Of a stretch of 64,000 nucleotides of DNA, positions 1 to 11,639 are shown one piece after another. Position numbers and translations under genes: made by a program. The stretch is from Lonicera japonica (taxonomy: Eukaryota; Streptophyta; Magnoliopsida; Dipsacales; Caprifoliaceae). How positions within the stretch are numbered: the stretch's first letter is position 1; every line of letters begins with the position of its first letter. The stretch spans positions 78,898,919-78,962,918 of the forward strand of contig CM038465.1 of NCBI GenBank assembly GCA_021464415.1. Direction: 5' to 3'. The notes beneath the pieces were generated by a model, which had not been told where the DNA came from, ran no database searches, and saw only the letters and a list, made by a program, of their open reading frames with translations.

Positions 1-1386
1 AATATCAATTAGCTAGAATTGGTGGCATACACATATGACACCTAATAATTCCTCATATTACATTTATATTTTTGATAGTTTACAAATACTTTAAAATGAT
101 TTTTGGTCAACCAATAATAATAATAATGTGTTTGGTTTAATATTATATGATTAATTAAGTCCTTATTTAATTAAGCATTTTTTTATTATTATAATTTATA
201 AGTCTGAAGGGCAGTTTTGTAATTTCACATACCCATTAATTTTTTTTTTCACGGTTTATATATAACTAGAATCGGTTGGTTTATATATATATATATATAT
301 CATAAATTTGTAAAATAAAATAAATATAGTTGATGTTACTTGATCATGTGATAACAATAAGTGTTGTTCGATCATGCTTAAAGTTATATGCTCAAGTTTA
401 TATTAACTTAAAGTTATATACCGAATTTTTTTTTAAACACTAAATATATTGAAGTTCATATTAATTTTTAATAGTACTTATTTAAAAATATATATGTTAA
501 TAAAAAAAAAAAAGGATGATTCATATGCGAAACATCTCCGCTATCTTGTTTTGGGTATCAAAATTATCAATCCAGGCCAGGTGTATGCCTGGCACCTAAA
601 GTCCGTAGCCCTTTTTGGCCGCATTGAACAACTTGCTGAAAATATGAAAACCTAAATCATACTCAATTGCCTTTAAATATCACAACGTGGCTTCAAATGA
701 GTGTGGGAGAAGAATCTTTTGTAATTGTCCCCTCCTGTGTGCCGTACTCCTATCTAATTCGCAATTATTTTTAAATGATATATTTTGAAGTTGTTCACGT
801 AAAAATATACTCATTTTTTTTTTTTTGGAAAGGTCTTTGCTGTATATTGTTCAAGACAATTTTTACGCATCTTAATTAATTTATATTTACAAAATACTAG
901 TCAGTCAATGACTACAAAAATAGTTTTATAGTTACCAAAAATTTATTTAAATAGCTTTCGGACAAACCCAAAATTATACCTGGTGCACTATTATTTGACA
1001 CACTCTTTATTATTTTGTCTATCCATCATTCATTCATTCACCTACGTATCCTACCGTATCTTCCTAAGGAGATCTCGCTCCCACTTCACGTCTTTTTCAC
1101 TCTCTCCTTTTATTTGTTGGACCACAATAGTTGAAAAGCTGGAAAGTCCCCAAATAAAATCCAACTACGTTCTGATAACACACATAAAGTAAAACCAATT
1201 CTCTCTCTCTCTCTCTCTCCAAAAATATATAAGAGATCGAACAACAGAAAATATCATAATGCCACCATCATAGACACTTTTTTAATCTTGTCCATGGATA
1301 TAAATTGTTTCAATTAAATATAACAAACCTCTAAATTATAAAAAGTAACAATATAGGCGTCAACTTATCTCGGTTAAATATAACAA
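1..1386. other. AT-rich intergenic stretch
   Basis: I see no gene here. The short open frames are AT-rich, have no recognisable family and lie in low-complexity DNA. There is a TA dinucleotide run near 281-300 and a CT run near 1201-1219. The stretch ends at the target duplication of the foldback element that follows. Confidence 0.6.
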
Positions 1387-2553
1387 GGGTGGTTATATTG
1401 GCACGTCACTAAACACTTGTTAATATTCTCACTCTTACTAACACTCTCACTTTTACACTTTTATCTTAAAAATACTCACATGTTATTACTAACACTCCCA
1501 CCACTCCCACTTATTTTTGGGAATTAATCTCTTACTTAATTAATTAACAACATCATTAAGTAATTAACTACATAATAACATAAAACAAATGATCCTAAAC
1601 GAATCCCAAAATTTCTCCAGCATCTCTTTCATCTTTTCAAACGAGCAAAACTACATAATCACTTAATTTTGGAATAAGGAAAAGAAAACAAGTAAGAAAG
1701 AATTAATGAAAGAAAGACATATATGTTTTTATTTTATTTCATTATTTATATTATTTTCATAACATACATATCAAATATATAAACAAAAAATACAATTTTT
1801 TGTTTGAAGCACGAAGAAGGTTTACTCGGTTCTCCGTAACCGAGTTGTAGGCTTATACACTCGGCTGCTCTCAACCGAGTATGAAATTTCATAAAATGTC
1901 ATGCTCTCGGGACCTTCATTCGATTCAGAGCAACCAAGTGTAATTAGTGTCACTCAGCTGCTCACAACCGAGCATAATACATCAACACTCAGCCACTCTC
2001 AACCGAATGAAGATCCCGAGAGCATATCAATTTGACATTTTATGAGATTTCATACTCGGTTAAGAGCAACTGAGTGTACAAGCCTGCAACTCAGTTATGG
2101 AGAACCGAGTACGCCTTCTTCCTGCTTCAAATAGAAAATTGTGTTTTTTGTTTATATATTTAATGTGTATATTATGAAAATAATATAAACAATGAAACAA
2201 AATAAAAACATGTATATCTTTCTTTCATTAACTTTTTCTTACTTGTTTTCCTTTCCTTATTTCAAAGTTTCTCTCTTTTTTCTACAATTATTCTTAACTT
2301 TTGAGTTTTGCATCAATGGAGATTTTGTTTATACTATTTTCCTCAAATTTAGAGTTTTGCATTAATGGAGGTTTTGTTTGTTGTTTTGGTGCAACCAAAA
2401 TTTGTTAATAGATAGATAAGAGATAATCATATAATTAGTGGGTTAATTAACTTTTGAGTTAAATTAAAACAAGTGGGGCGGAAATAACAATTGAAGTTCT
2501 TTTTTTAGTGGGAGTGTTACCAAGTGATTGTGGGGGTGCCAACATCACCACCC
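1387..2553. mobile_element. Foldback (long inverted-repeat) DNA transposon, non-autonomous
   Basis: The two halves are inverted copies along nearly the whole 1167 bp. The outer ends read GGGTGGTTATATTGGCAC (1387) and, on the other strand from 2553, GGGTGGTGATGTTGGCAC. Both arms repeat the same landmarks in mirror order: a pyrimidine-rich stretch, a segment with ACTCGGTT-type motifs, and CTCTCGGGA near the centre. The 8-bp direct repeat TATAACAA flanks it at 1379-1386 and 2554-2561. Eight bases and no coding content suggest a non-autonomous hAT or Mutator-like foldback element; the superfamily is not settled by the ends alone. The transcript would form a long hairpin. Confidence 0.85.
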
Positions 2554-2561
2554 TATAACAA

Positions 2562-2948
2562 TCTAACAATATTTAAATTATAAAATATATATATATATAT
2601 AATATATATGTTTTAACTTAAATTATAATGAGTAAATTATCTCCACATAATTTTATCAAGAAATTCAAGCAGAAAGCAAGTGTCGTAAAAAAATGATACA
2701 TACTTTCATTTTCAACCATTAAAATTTTAGATTATTACATTTTTAGATTGAATATTTTGATTAAATTTTGTGAAGTTGATTTATTTATTACATAAATCAT
2801 ATTCACCAAATTTCATAAAAAAAATTATTCACTTATCTTTCGAATTAGACCCAATTAAACATAATTAAATTAAAAAATAATAAAAACGAGTTAATTCCAC
2901 ATTTAAATTAAAAATATATATAAAATAAAATTAACGATACCTAAGATC
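2562..2948. other. AT-rich spacer
   Basis: Low-complexity AT-rich DNA with a TA run near 2588-2610. No gene or recognisable repeat seen. Confidence 0.5.
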
Positions 2949-3049
2949 GAGCATCTCCAAATGAGATGTTAATTTACATGTTAATGTCAAATTTTAGTTA
3001 ATGTAGAGAAAAAACCACTCCAATGGAGATGTTAAGAGCTGGCTAAAAG

Positions 3050-3622
3050 TTAGTTTTGTTCGTTTAGTGAACGCATGTATCGACCTTTGTATAATTCAAT
3101 AACTGAACTACAAAAATGCTTCAAGCTTTCAATCACTATACTATCTTCAATCTTGAGACATTCATCGCAATGATCTGCCGCAAATTCACAAGAAAGTACG
3201 CGTATCGCTGCGATCATCTTTTGTATAGATGATAACCCCAAGCGACCGCAACAATCATTCGTTTGTACAAAGTAATCGTTGTATGCTTTAACATCTTTTA
3301 AAATTTGAAGAAATAACTCACTGATCATACAATATTGTCTATGAAATAAGTCATCCGGATAAGTGCATTTTTTTACAAAATAATCTTTCTAAATTTGTTG
3401 ATGGTTTCCTTCCCTATCACGATTGATATAAACTTTTTCGACGGGTGGTACGAGCAAAAATGCAATTTGTCGTAGTGTCAAATTGGTTATCTTTTGCATT
3501 TTGTTTCTATATCGTCGGCTAATTGCTTCATGATCTGAATCTGAGGTGTTCTTATTGGTAGATATACTAGAATCCGTAGAAGAATTCGACTTTATTACGT
3601 GTATAAATAAGGACAAAGCCAT
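3050..3622 (-). pseudogene. PIF/Harbinger transposase remnant (Plant_tran type)
   Basis: Reading from an ATG at 3622 on the minus strand, about 190 codons resemble the N-terminal part of plant PIF/Harbinger transposases. The best stretch is a YFVQTNDCCGRLGLSSIQK-like block followed by the region with DHCDECLKIEDSIVIESLKHF, which matches the family pattern of a conserved helical region before the DDE domain. One in-frame TAG at 3389-3391 interrupts the frame, and the protein stops at 3050 before any DDE catalytic residues. Family members are roughly 350-450 residues, so this is a truncated, inactive copy. A sequence beginning GAGCATCTCC at 2949, and a degenerate inverted match near 3820-3836, may be its terminal repeats. 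Confidence 0.75.
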
Positions 3623-3879
3623 TGTTAAATCTGTAAATATAAATCAGAATGAAGAAGAAATAACTTATCACTTATGAAAATTATGTTGCATATACTCTGT
3701 AAGTTATACATTGTTGATAGAGAAGAAAAGTATTAGTTCAAAAATATATCCGTTGAAAGCTAGTTGTCATCAATTAATTCAATTATTTAGCTATTGGTTA
3801 AATGTTGGCAAACAAGTCCACTGGAGTAATCTCTCTTTTACTGACTAGTGTTAAAGATAAAATAAGCATATGACACTTA

Positions 3880-4268
3880 GAGCATCTCCAACTGCAGTGT
3901 ATAATTTTGGTTTGTGTAACATTTACACGTTTTGTAGAAAAAAAGGTATCCATCAGTCTTTTAAGAAACTTTGACACCTAGGATTTGTGTAAAAATGTTG
4001 TATAAAATGCAAACCCAATTTACACAACCTCGTTAGATAATCTGGCGTCTATTTTCCCTCATCCCATTTATAAAAATAAATGGATTTGAAAAGTAAAAAA
4101 ATAAATATAGGATAAGTTCCAATTGTGCATATCTAATTGATAGTTTAATATTTATACAAAGATATAAAATAAATTATTAGAGTACAAAACGAATTTTTTT
4201 TTTTGTATAAATCCCACCTTAACACATAAAATTTATACAAAATTTATATAAAACAGTTGTAAATACTC
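3880..4268. mobile_element. Tourist/PIF-Harbinger MITE
   Basis: This 389-bp element has inverted ends GAGCATCTCCAACTG and GAGTATTTACAACTG (reverse strand at 4268). It is flanked by the trinucleotide TTA at 3877-3879 and 4269-4271, the usual target duplication of PIF/Harbinger elements. It has no coding capacity. The GAGCATCTCC end is shared with the start of the adjacent transposase remnant at 2949, so the two may belong to the same family. Confidence 0.75.
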
Positions 4269-4271
4269 TTA

Positions 4272-6600
4272 TGCCTTGTTTGGTTCACGGATTTTAGTAC
4301 TCGGGAAAGGAAAGTCGTTTATTTCTTTTGTTTGGTAAGCACAAATTCCGGAAACACTTTCTCGAGAAAGGGGAAAGTAAGGGGTAAAAACATTCCTCCT
4401 AAAACACATGTGTTTGACTTTTCCATGTGATTTCTAAGCATTTATTACACAAATTTTAGATAATAATACTCTTATCTAAATACTTTTCATTGTTTACCAA
4501 ACAAAAAAAAATTAATAAAAAATTTACTTTCTCACTTTTATAAAAAAGATAAGAAACTTAATTTAATTTTCTTTTTTAAATCAAATGAGACCTTAATGTA
4601 TATTTTAACGCCAAATAATTAGCGGTTGCTTTAGAGTTGCTATGAGAGAGCAGTTTAACGTCAGCTAAATTAAAGGCGAACAGTTGCCCTCACGATTGGA
4701 TATGAGTGGGGACCACTCTTATTTCATGACATTCAGTGAGCGACACGTGGCGAGTAAACCATCAGCCATGACGAGTCACTACTTTGATTTTTAAAGTGCA
4801 ACTTGGCATGGTAGGCCCCTAGCGTTATGACAAAGTGGACCACGTGTTCCATTCACTCTGCTCGAATGAATATTTCTAGACCAGATGAACCTAAATTGGG
4901 AATTAAGAAAGCTGCTTGAGAAGGGTACTTAAAACTCACATTCATAAACAAAATTTATTTTTCATAAAAGACATTTATTTAACGGATAGTATTAAAAGTA
5001 TAAAAATATACGTGGTAATTCAAAATTCATTTCAATTATATAGTTAATGTTATGAACGTGGGTACAATTTGACAAATTATAGTTGAATGAGTTATTAATT
5101 ACTAATCCTTTTTTTTATGACATGTTATTAAAATTATAGTACACCATATTAACAACATATTACAAAAAATGCAGAACCATCTGCAGTATTTTAAATAAAT
5201 CGTAGTATGCATAAGTAAATTAATAAAAAATAAGTTGTACATAACAATAATTTTAATACTTATAAGCAAAACCAGATACGCCTTTATTAAATCCCTTGAA
5301 AAACATGTAAGGCTCATAGCATTTTAATTCAGCACCTTATGATCTTAAATTTATTAGTTCTTATGACATTATATATATTTGACATATTTAGTACATTAGA
5401 GATACCTTGTAAATATTATATGCTAATAAATTATTCTCTAGGATACTTTTTCATTTCTAATATTGAGTCTTGAATTAACTAATAAATAGTTTAATTATTC
5501 ACTCACTCTTATTCTTAGTTAGCCAAAAAGTCGAGAAAGGTAATATATTCACTCACTTTTACTAGCATGAAAACAGCGTACGTGTTGCATCCTTCCAATG
5601 GTTCAAGGACTCTTTTTTTCCCTTTTATTTGTTTGTCACTACGTAACATCGATATTTTTATTTTTTTAAAAAAAGATAATACACTTGATAAGAATAAGTG
5701 GTAAAAATACCAAATAAGAAAAATATTTTCCTGTTTACAAAATTAGAAGCGGAAGAAAATTATGTTAGACAACTGTGAGGTTCAAAACTTTTTTGAAGGA
5801 ATTCCTACCTTGGATTTAAATTCCAAAGATGATTCTAAATTAAGTCCCAAAAGCTTTTTATTTATATTAAAACAAACTTATTATTAGTTCTTAAACGTTT
5901 GGCTCTCCCCATTGCAATATTAATAATTTAAAATGAATTATAATTATTTAAATTGATTGTATAAATACATAAACTAAAATATATGAATTGCTACTAGAAA
6001 TGGTACGGTGAAAAAAACTTTTACTTTCTAATTAATGGTCTTGTAATCAGTTGATTTTGTCCATATACTCATAACCAGAAAATCAAAACTCTTATTGCAG
6101 TGATTATTTGTTGATACAGCTTAAATTTATAGTTGCATGAAAATAATTATATTTTCCAAAAAAAAAAAAATTAAGAAATAATCGTTTTGTATTTAAAAAA
6201 GAAAAACTCTTACTTTGGATATGTTAAAAAAATAGTTGTGTGTGTGTGTGCGCTTTTTTCCCTTCTGATGTTTACAATTTTGAGAACCCAGATATATATC
6301 TCAATTTTATTTATTTTTTTAACAAAAGAAGACGCAACGACTCTGGAAACAAACTGGAAAGAAAAAAAAGGTCGTGATAGAGAGAGTATATATATAAAAA
6401 AAATAAACAAACAAATCGGAGAGTATATAAATAAATGAAAAAAATAATGAAAAGGAGAGAGAGAGAGAGAGAGAGAGAAACGTGTTTACTTGTTTCCGGC
6501 TTCACTCTCTGGATGACACGCATTCACAGAAATATAAAACGAAGTCTGTCCCTTTTCTCGACACTCTATCGTTTGGCTGACATTACATTACCTCAAAAAA
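4272..6600. other. Gene-free AT-rich region upstream of the AFP gene
   Basis: No gene recognised. A decayed hAT-like MITE may occupy about 4272-4595: it starts CCTTGTTTGGTT and ends with an inverted CAAATGAGACCTTA, but no clean duplication was found. A GA microsatellite lies at 6455-6478 and a GT run at 6235-6250. Short open frames across 6187-6523 are low-complexity and lie on both strands. Confidence 0.45.
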
Positions 6601-6630
6601 ACAAAAAAACAAACACTCACTCACTCATCA

Positions 6631-6640
6631 CCACGTGTCT
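6631..6640 (+). promoter_or_regulatory. ABRE-like element (CCACGTGTC) upstream of AFP gene
   Basis: CCACGTGTC contains the ACGTGTC core of abscisic-acid response elements, bound by bZIP factors of the ABI5/ABF group. It lies about 470 bp upstream of the AFP-type start codon. AFP genes are known to be ABA-inducible in Arabidopsis, so the site fits, but its use here is inference. It could instead fall in the leader, because the transcription start is unknown. Confidence 0.4.
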
Positions 6641-7104
6641 CCTTCACCCACACCTTACCCTCGCCACTTGTCCCTTCCTCGTTCTTTCCTTATTTCCAAA
6701 CCCAAGGGCATTTTCGTCTCCCTCTCTCCCCCTTTCATTTTCGTGCCTTCTCTTTTCTCTCCCCATTCCATTCTTTTCTATTCCATTGCTTGATTTGCTT
6801 CACCCTTTTTCTGTCTCTCTGTTTTTGTTTTCCTCTTCTTCTACTCCTTAACTTAAACATTTTTTTATTTTCACTCTTTTATTCCTAATTTTTTGTATGT
6901 GATCTACTGCTACTCATCATAGAAATTCAACTTTCCATATCAAATCTTCATATTTGAGCTAGTAGTTGAAGTGAAGATGCGTTTAATTATGAGGTTTTCT
7001 CATTTTACTACTATTTCTAAATCGGACATTGGGGTTATTAAATTCGCATACACTTATGGCTATACTTGATTTTACTAATATATTTATCTATTTTTCTGTC
7101 TTCC

Positions 7105-9610
7105 ATGGGAGATTCTGGAGAAATTACTAGTAGAAAGACCGGTAGCGGGATGGAAAATCTTTCTCTGCAACCAAACAGAATCCCTAGAGATTTATTGAGG
7201 AGGTTCATGGATGGTACTAGTTCCAGACGATCTGAATTCCTTGTAGTCAAGAAAGAAGAGGAGGAATCTCAAGAGATTGAGCTGAATTTGAATCTAGGAT
7301 TATCATTGGGAGGTAGATTTGGTGTTGACAAGACCTCCAACAAGCTGTTACGTTCTTCTTCGATTGCCGGACCTATTCCGATCATCAGGGACGCAGATTA
7401 TTTAGCACCCGCGGAGAAGGCGCAGCCGTATGCCAGTCTAGTGCGGACTTCTTCTCTTCCGGTCGAGACGGAGGACGAGTGGAGGAAGAGGAAGGAGTTG
7501 CAGTCGTTGAGAAGAATGGTGGCCAAGCGGCGGAGGTCGGAGAAGCAGAGGATTGCGAAATCCGATAAAGACGGCGCCGGCGGTAGTGGTTGTGGCGGAG
7601 CAGGCGGCAGTTATGTGGAGGAACGGCGGGAGAGAGAGCAGTATGTAGTTGCAATGAATAGAGTTGGTTCATCGGCAGCACCGCGGTTCGGGCTGCCTAC
7701 TTGGGCTGCCGGACGAGGATCAGGCGGAGGCGGCGGAAGTGGATCGGTGGAATCGCAAGGGGGGAGTTCTTCGAGTATGTCAGAATTGGATAGTAAACCT
7801 TTGCAAGGTAACTTTTTGGATTTGACTCTTTCAGTTCATCTTTGAAGTGTATTCTTTTTGTGTGTGTGTTTGTGATGCATTAGAATTTTGGTGTTTGAGA
7901 GATTTATTTTATGAGATTTGAATTGTTCTTTTTAGTAGGCTATTTTTGGATATTGGTTTTATCAATAAATGCTCCTTTTAATTATTTGTGCTAAAAAATA
8001 AAATTATCTGTGCATTTCGCTTTTTTTGAATAGAAAAGGATGTATAGTACTCCAATAGTAGTAAAATACAGCTATCATTTTTAGTGGAATTAATTACTAA
8101 TTAGATACAACGAACTTTGATGCTGAATTTGGATAAACCAGTTTAGGATTTATAACTAAATGGGTCGAGTTACACTACTGCACTACGCTAGCGTTAAACT
8201 CAAATGATTCCTTCTTAATAATAATAAATAGTAGCTCTCACGTAGTGATCGAGCATATTGCAAGTAAGTTTTAATGGCGGAGGCACATTATCGATTTATC
8301 GTCCCCCAGTACGTAGTTTGCCATCGCACTGGACTCGACTCGACTCGACTCGACAATGTGTTGTGATGTTAAGCCCTAGGCTACTAGCCATATCAACAAA
8401 AGTTTAATACCAGCATTTAATTCGTGACAGTGAAAATTAGACGTACTAATTATATATGTGATGCTCACACCTCTCTGTCTGATAGCTCCATGTCACCGTG
8501 TGTTTCGGTATTTCCCAAGTTCTAGCATAACTCAGAACCTTGTTTATTTTGATATAGGAAGTACACAGAGACACACGGTGTTTGATCTTGGGGTAGAAAA
8601 TCTTTGTTATTGTCAATAGAATAGTTTGAAAATGAAGAGAACTCAGCAAATTTTACTAGACTCTTTTTTTGGGAAAACATACTTGCTGCAGCAACTATGT
8701 TCTAAATTAGGCATCTCTCAGTAGAAAGCACTGTCATCATACTAATGCAAGCGCTTCATAGAGTCGGAAAAGACCAACATTGTAATTATTGAGTTGTCTT
8801 TTTAAATGTAAAAAATAATGTTTGAAGAAAGTTAAAAAAAAAAAAAATTGGAAAAACAGCATCAAATGCTCTACCACTGAGCTATGGACCCTTGTTAATT
8901 GTTGACACACAATTTTATTTAAAGTAAAAACAGCACCTCTTAGTACTGTTAGAAATTGTTGGTCTCCTGCTTCTCAGTTTGCCATTTAATGTGCAAAATT
9001 TGATTATCACTAACATAGAAACATTTTAAGTAAATTTTTGGCTGTATGAACGTTGTAGATATGGATTTAGATGTAGTCTGGAGATCTTAATTAATTGCAG
9101 GTTTTTGGAAGAAGTACCATAGACCATCATAGTATTTCTATAATTGTGCATTTCAATACACATATTAACGTAGTATTCATTGTTATTGCTTCTATCTTAC
9201 ACCTGTATACCAATGTAGGATCTAGTAGTTGTGGGGATGGAAGTGCCGCAAGTATCCAATCATTGCAAGAACGAAGTAATCTCGACATTGGAGGAAATGG
9301 AAGCAGAATTTCTGGAGCTGAAGCGGATATTCCATCGAGGAGAACAGATGTTGGAGGGAACAGAGGAAAGGAAATTGGGATGAATTCCCTGGAAAATATG
9401 CCTTGTGTATTTACTAAAGGAGATGGTCCGAACGGTAGAACAATAGAGGGAATTCTATACAGGTATGGAAAAGGAGAAGAAGTCCGGATAATGTGCGTGT
9501 GTCATGGTAGTTTTCACTCACCGGCAGAGTTTGTCAAGCATGCTGGCGGCAGTGAGGTTGCTCAGCCACTCAAGCACATAGTTGTAAACCCAAACTCTTC
9601 TTCCTTTTAG
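7105..9610 (+). CDS. NINJA-family protein, AFP (ABI5-binding protein) type
   Basis: Two exons, 7105-7807 and 9219-9610, join in phase to give 364 residues. The product is an AFP/NINJA-family adaptor. In this family an N-terminal EAR motif recruits TOPLESS co-repressors, and the C-terminal domain binds ABI5-type bZIPs (AFPs) or JAZ proteins (NINJA). The EAR motif is at about residues 58-70 ([13 protein letters not shown]), a basic KRRRSEKQR nuclear signal follows near 140, then a Gly/Ser linker. The C-terminal domain starts at [20 protein letters not shown] and includes [19 protein letters not shown]. Splicing at CAAG/GTAAC and TGTAG/GATC gives the conserved Gln-Gly-Ser-Ser-Ser junction. The ATG at 7105 was chosen because it opens the hydrophilic N-terminus; a later Met at 7150 is possible. 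An alternative acceptor lies at 9099. Confidence 0.9.
7808..9218 (+). other. Intron of the AFP gene
   Basis: A 1.4 kb GT-AG intron. It contains a pentanucleotide array of GACTC units (about 8335-8353) and a minus-strand tRNA-Cys-like fragment at 8858-8891. No independent gene seen. Confidence 0.7.
8858..8891 (-). repeat. tRNA-Cys-like 5' fragment
   Basis: On the minus strand the sequence GGGTCCATAGCTCAGTGGTA continues to AGAGCATTTG, matching the acceptor strand, D-arm and box A of plant nuclear tRNA-Cys. The match stops before the anticodon loop and runs into a T-rich tract. It is a relic or the head of a tRNA-derived SINE, not a functional tRNA. Confidence 0.65.
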
Positions 9611-9847
9611 TAAGTGTGCTTCTTATCACCCCCTTTCAAAATGGAGTGGAGATAGAGATATAGAACTAATGCAAATGTTGCATTTGAGCGAGGTCAGAGT
9701 TTCTCTGATTTTCATTCTTATTTCTTTTTTAAAGGGAGCTTCGTTCTTTCTTTTTTCTCTCTCTTTTTTTATTTTATTTTATGTCTTGATGTGTTGGATA
9801 AAAAAGTGATTTAAAGATTATGGCAAAAGGAAAAGTCATATTTATTC

Positions 9848-9909
9848 TCGACTTGAACCATTGACCTCTTGATCTGTGGTCTAACGCCCTACCACTGAGC
9901 TGTAAACCC
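9848..9909 (-). pseudogene. tRNA-Cys-like pseudogene, degraded
   Basis: The minus strand reads GGGTTTACAGCTCAGTGGTA, then an anticodon region CCACAGATC where tRNA-Cys would have CTGCAGATC, then AAGAGGTC and a box-B-like GGTTCAAGTC. The anticodon is altered and the 3' acceptor strand is lost. It shares 5' flanking bases with the other tRNA-Cys-like copies at 8858 and 11563. Confidence 0.7.
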
Positions 9910-10614
9910 TTCATGTTCACTTCCATACAATTTTATTGAAATCACAAAGTTTCACCTGATAGTTTAATAGCTGCTGGGACGGAGTAATTTGGTATATAGA
10001 TGGTGTAATTTTCGGATCAAGCATAAAAAAAAAAAAAAAGCACTTAGCTAGCAATGGTCTGATGGTGCAGTGTTGGTATCAGATCATACCAGTTTCATGT
10101 TTGCAATTGCTCAACCCCTAGTGGTTTGTGTAATGTACTTTGTTTAAAAGTTTGTATTTGTTATTTCTAATGTCTTTCATTTTGTGTATCATAGTCACCC
10201 ATTTATCTTGAACACCTTTAACCAGTTAACATGATGACCCGAAACGACCAAAGCAAAGAGATCTACAACTGTGAAGACCATTGGTAACACCAACCCTTAT
10301 GTTATTGAAATGTTGTGAAGATACATCTTACGATTTCCAATGCTACTAAATGATTCACATAATCTATTACCCTTTAGTTTAGCATTACTCTATTATTTGA
10401 TGTTGAAGGTGATACAGGTACTGTTCAGAACACTTGAATAATTGTACGACGCTGTATCCATTATCACACTTGAAAGAGGATTCTGCTAGAATATTGTGCT
10501 GTATTTCCCAAACTAATGAGATTTAAAATTTCTTTTTTATTCCATGATTTCGATCACAGGATCAAGTTAGTCATAGCAAAATGAGCCTTGTAAGTATCTA
10601 GTCATGAGTCATTC

Positions 10615-10940
10615 CAAGAGCAAACCGATTGTGACCCTGGAAAATATGCATTGTGTGTGTGAAAGGAAGCGGTCCTAAAGGTAGAAGAACAGAGGGAATT
10701 GCATAGAGGTATGGAAAGGGGGAAGTTTCGGGATAAAGCTAGTGTTAATGGAAGTGTTCACTCTCCGGCGAGGTTTCGGAATCATGCGGGTGGCAGTGAG
10801 GTGGATCATTCTTCCAACTTTTCTTCCTTTTAGTAGTGTCAAGTGTTCATATCTCCACCCTCTAAATGGAGAGAGGGGAAGAAATGAAAAAAAATGTCTT
10901 TGGATTTTTTTCTTTTTTCTTATTCAAAGGGAACTAAAAC
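10615..10940 (+). pseudogene. Decayed duplicate of the AFP gene's last exon
   Basis: From about 10635 the sequence follows the end of the AFP coding region at 9386-9614. Shared blocks include CCCTGGAAAATATGC, AGAGGGAATT, GAGGTATGGAAA, CACTC-CCGGCGAG, and the ending CTTCTTCCTTTTAGTA. The similarity runs on into the 3' flank (a Cys-less T-rich region and AAAGGGA). Substitutions and small insertions or deletions destroy the frame, so no protein of the family can be made. The conserved HAGGSEV core and the SSF stop region are still readable in separate frames. It is a local partial duplication, about 1.2 kb downstream of the source. Confidence 0.85.
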
Positions 10941-11073
10941 TTCATGTGTATCGAGTGAGTTAGGCTCTGTTTTGTCGAGAAAATATGAAGTTGGGTTTGT
11001 TTGGAAGAAAATGAAAAAAGAGGATTATTTGCATGTCTAGTAGAGTCAGAAGTGAAGATAAAAATAAAACACT

Positions 11074-11383
11074 TAGGTCTGTTTGATAACAACATAAAAA
11101 AGAAAAATAAAAATAGTTAATTTTTGTGAAAAATTGGAAAATAAGTTGAGGCATGTAGTGAGATGTCTTCTTATTTTGTGACTATTTCCTTGAAGAAATT
11201 TTCTTTGATGATAGAGGAAGGAAAAAAAATTTACAAAAAATTACGAAGGATATAAGATATTTACTCATAAAATGAGAATGAAATTTAAAGTATTTTATCA
11301 CATGCTTCAATTTATTTTGCAAAATCTTACCAAATCAAGTGTTTTTATTTTCTTTTTTCATGTTGTAATCAAATGGAGCCCTA
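11074..11383. mobile_element. hAT-like MITE
   Basis: Ends are inverted over about 35 bp: the left begins TAGGTCTGTTTGATAACAAC and the right, reverse-complemented, begins TAGGGCTCCATTTGATTACA. Both continue into ACAT and an A-rich run. TAGGG-type ends are common in plant hAT MITEs. The flanking octamers AAAACACT and AAATATTT are only partly alike, so the insertion is old. No coding content. Confidence 0.6.
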
Positions 11384-11562
11384 AAATATTTTTTAAAAAC
11401 CCAATACCTGATTGTCTTTAAATTTTTTTTTTATTATTATTATTTTTCAAGGGAAACATTTTATGATTGCTGAGTGTGGGCTTTGTCCAAAACAAAGAAA
11501 AGTTGGGCTTTGGTTTCGTAAACTAGCGCCAAATCCATTGTGCTAGAGAGTCATACTGTGGA

Positions 11563-11634
11563 AGGATCCAATTAGGTTTGAACCAGTTACGTTTTGATCT
11601 GCAGTGAAATGCTCTATCGCTGAGATATGAACCC
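11563..11634 (-). pseudogene. tRNA-Cys(GCA)-like pseudogene, full length
   Basis: A 72-nt minus-strand sequence follows nuclear tRNA-Cys from end to end, with the anticodon loop CTGCAGA (anticodon GCA), a box-A-like D-arm and a box-B-like GGTTCAAACC. The acceptor strands GGGTTCA and TGGATCC still pair, with two wobble pairs. The D-stem has a T-C mismatch, the anticodon stem a C-C mismatch, and the T-stem several weak positions. It is therefore most likely a pseudogene or SINE head, though less decayed than the copies at 8858 and 9848. Confidence 0.7.
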
Positions 11635-11639
11635 TTGAT

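Noticed and set aside
449..1192. Short plus-strand open frames near the left edge
   Set aside because: AT-rich, no family resemblance, no convincing splice context; explained by chance in low-complexity DNA.
6435..6851. 138-codon open frame upstream of the AFP gene
   Set aside because: Composed of GA and CT microsatellites and pyrimidine-rich leader sequence; the frame has no domain and fits the promoter and leader of the AFP gene.
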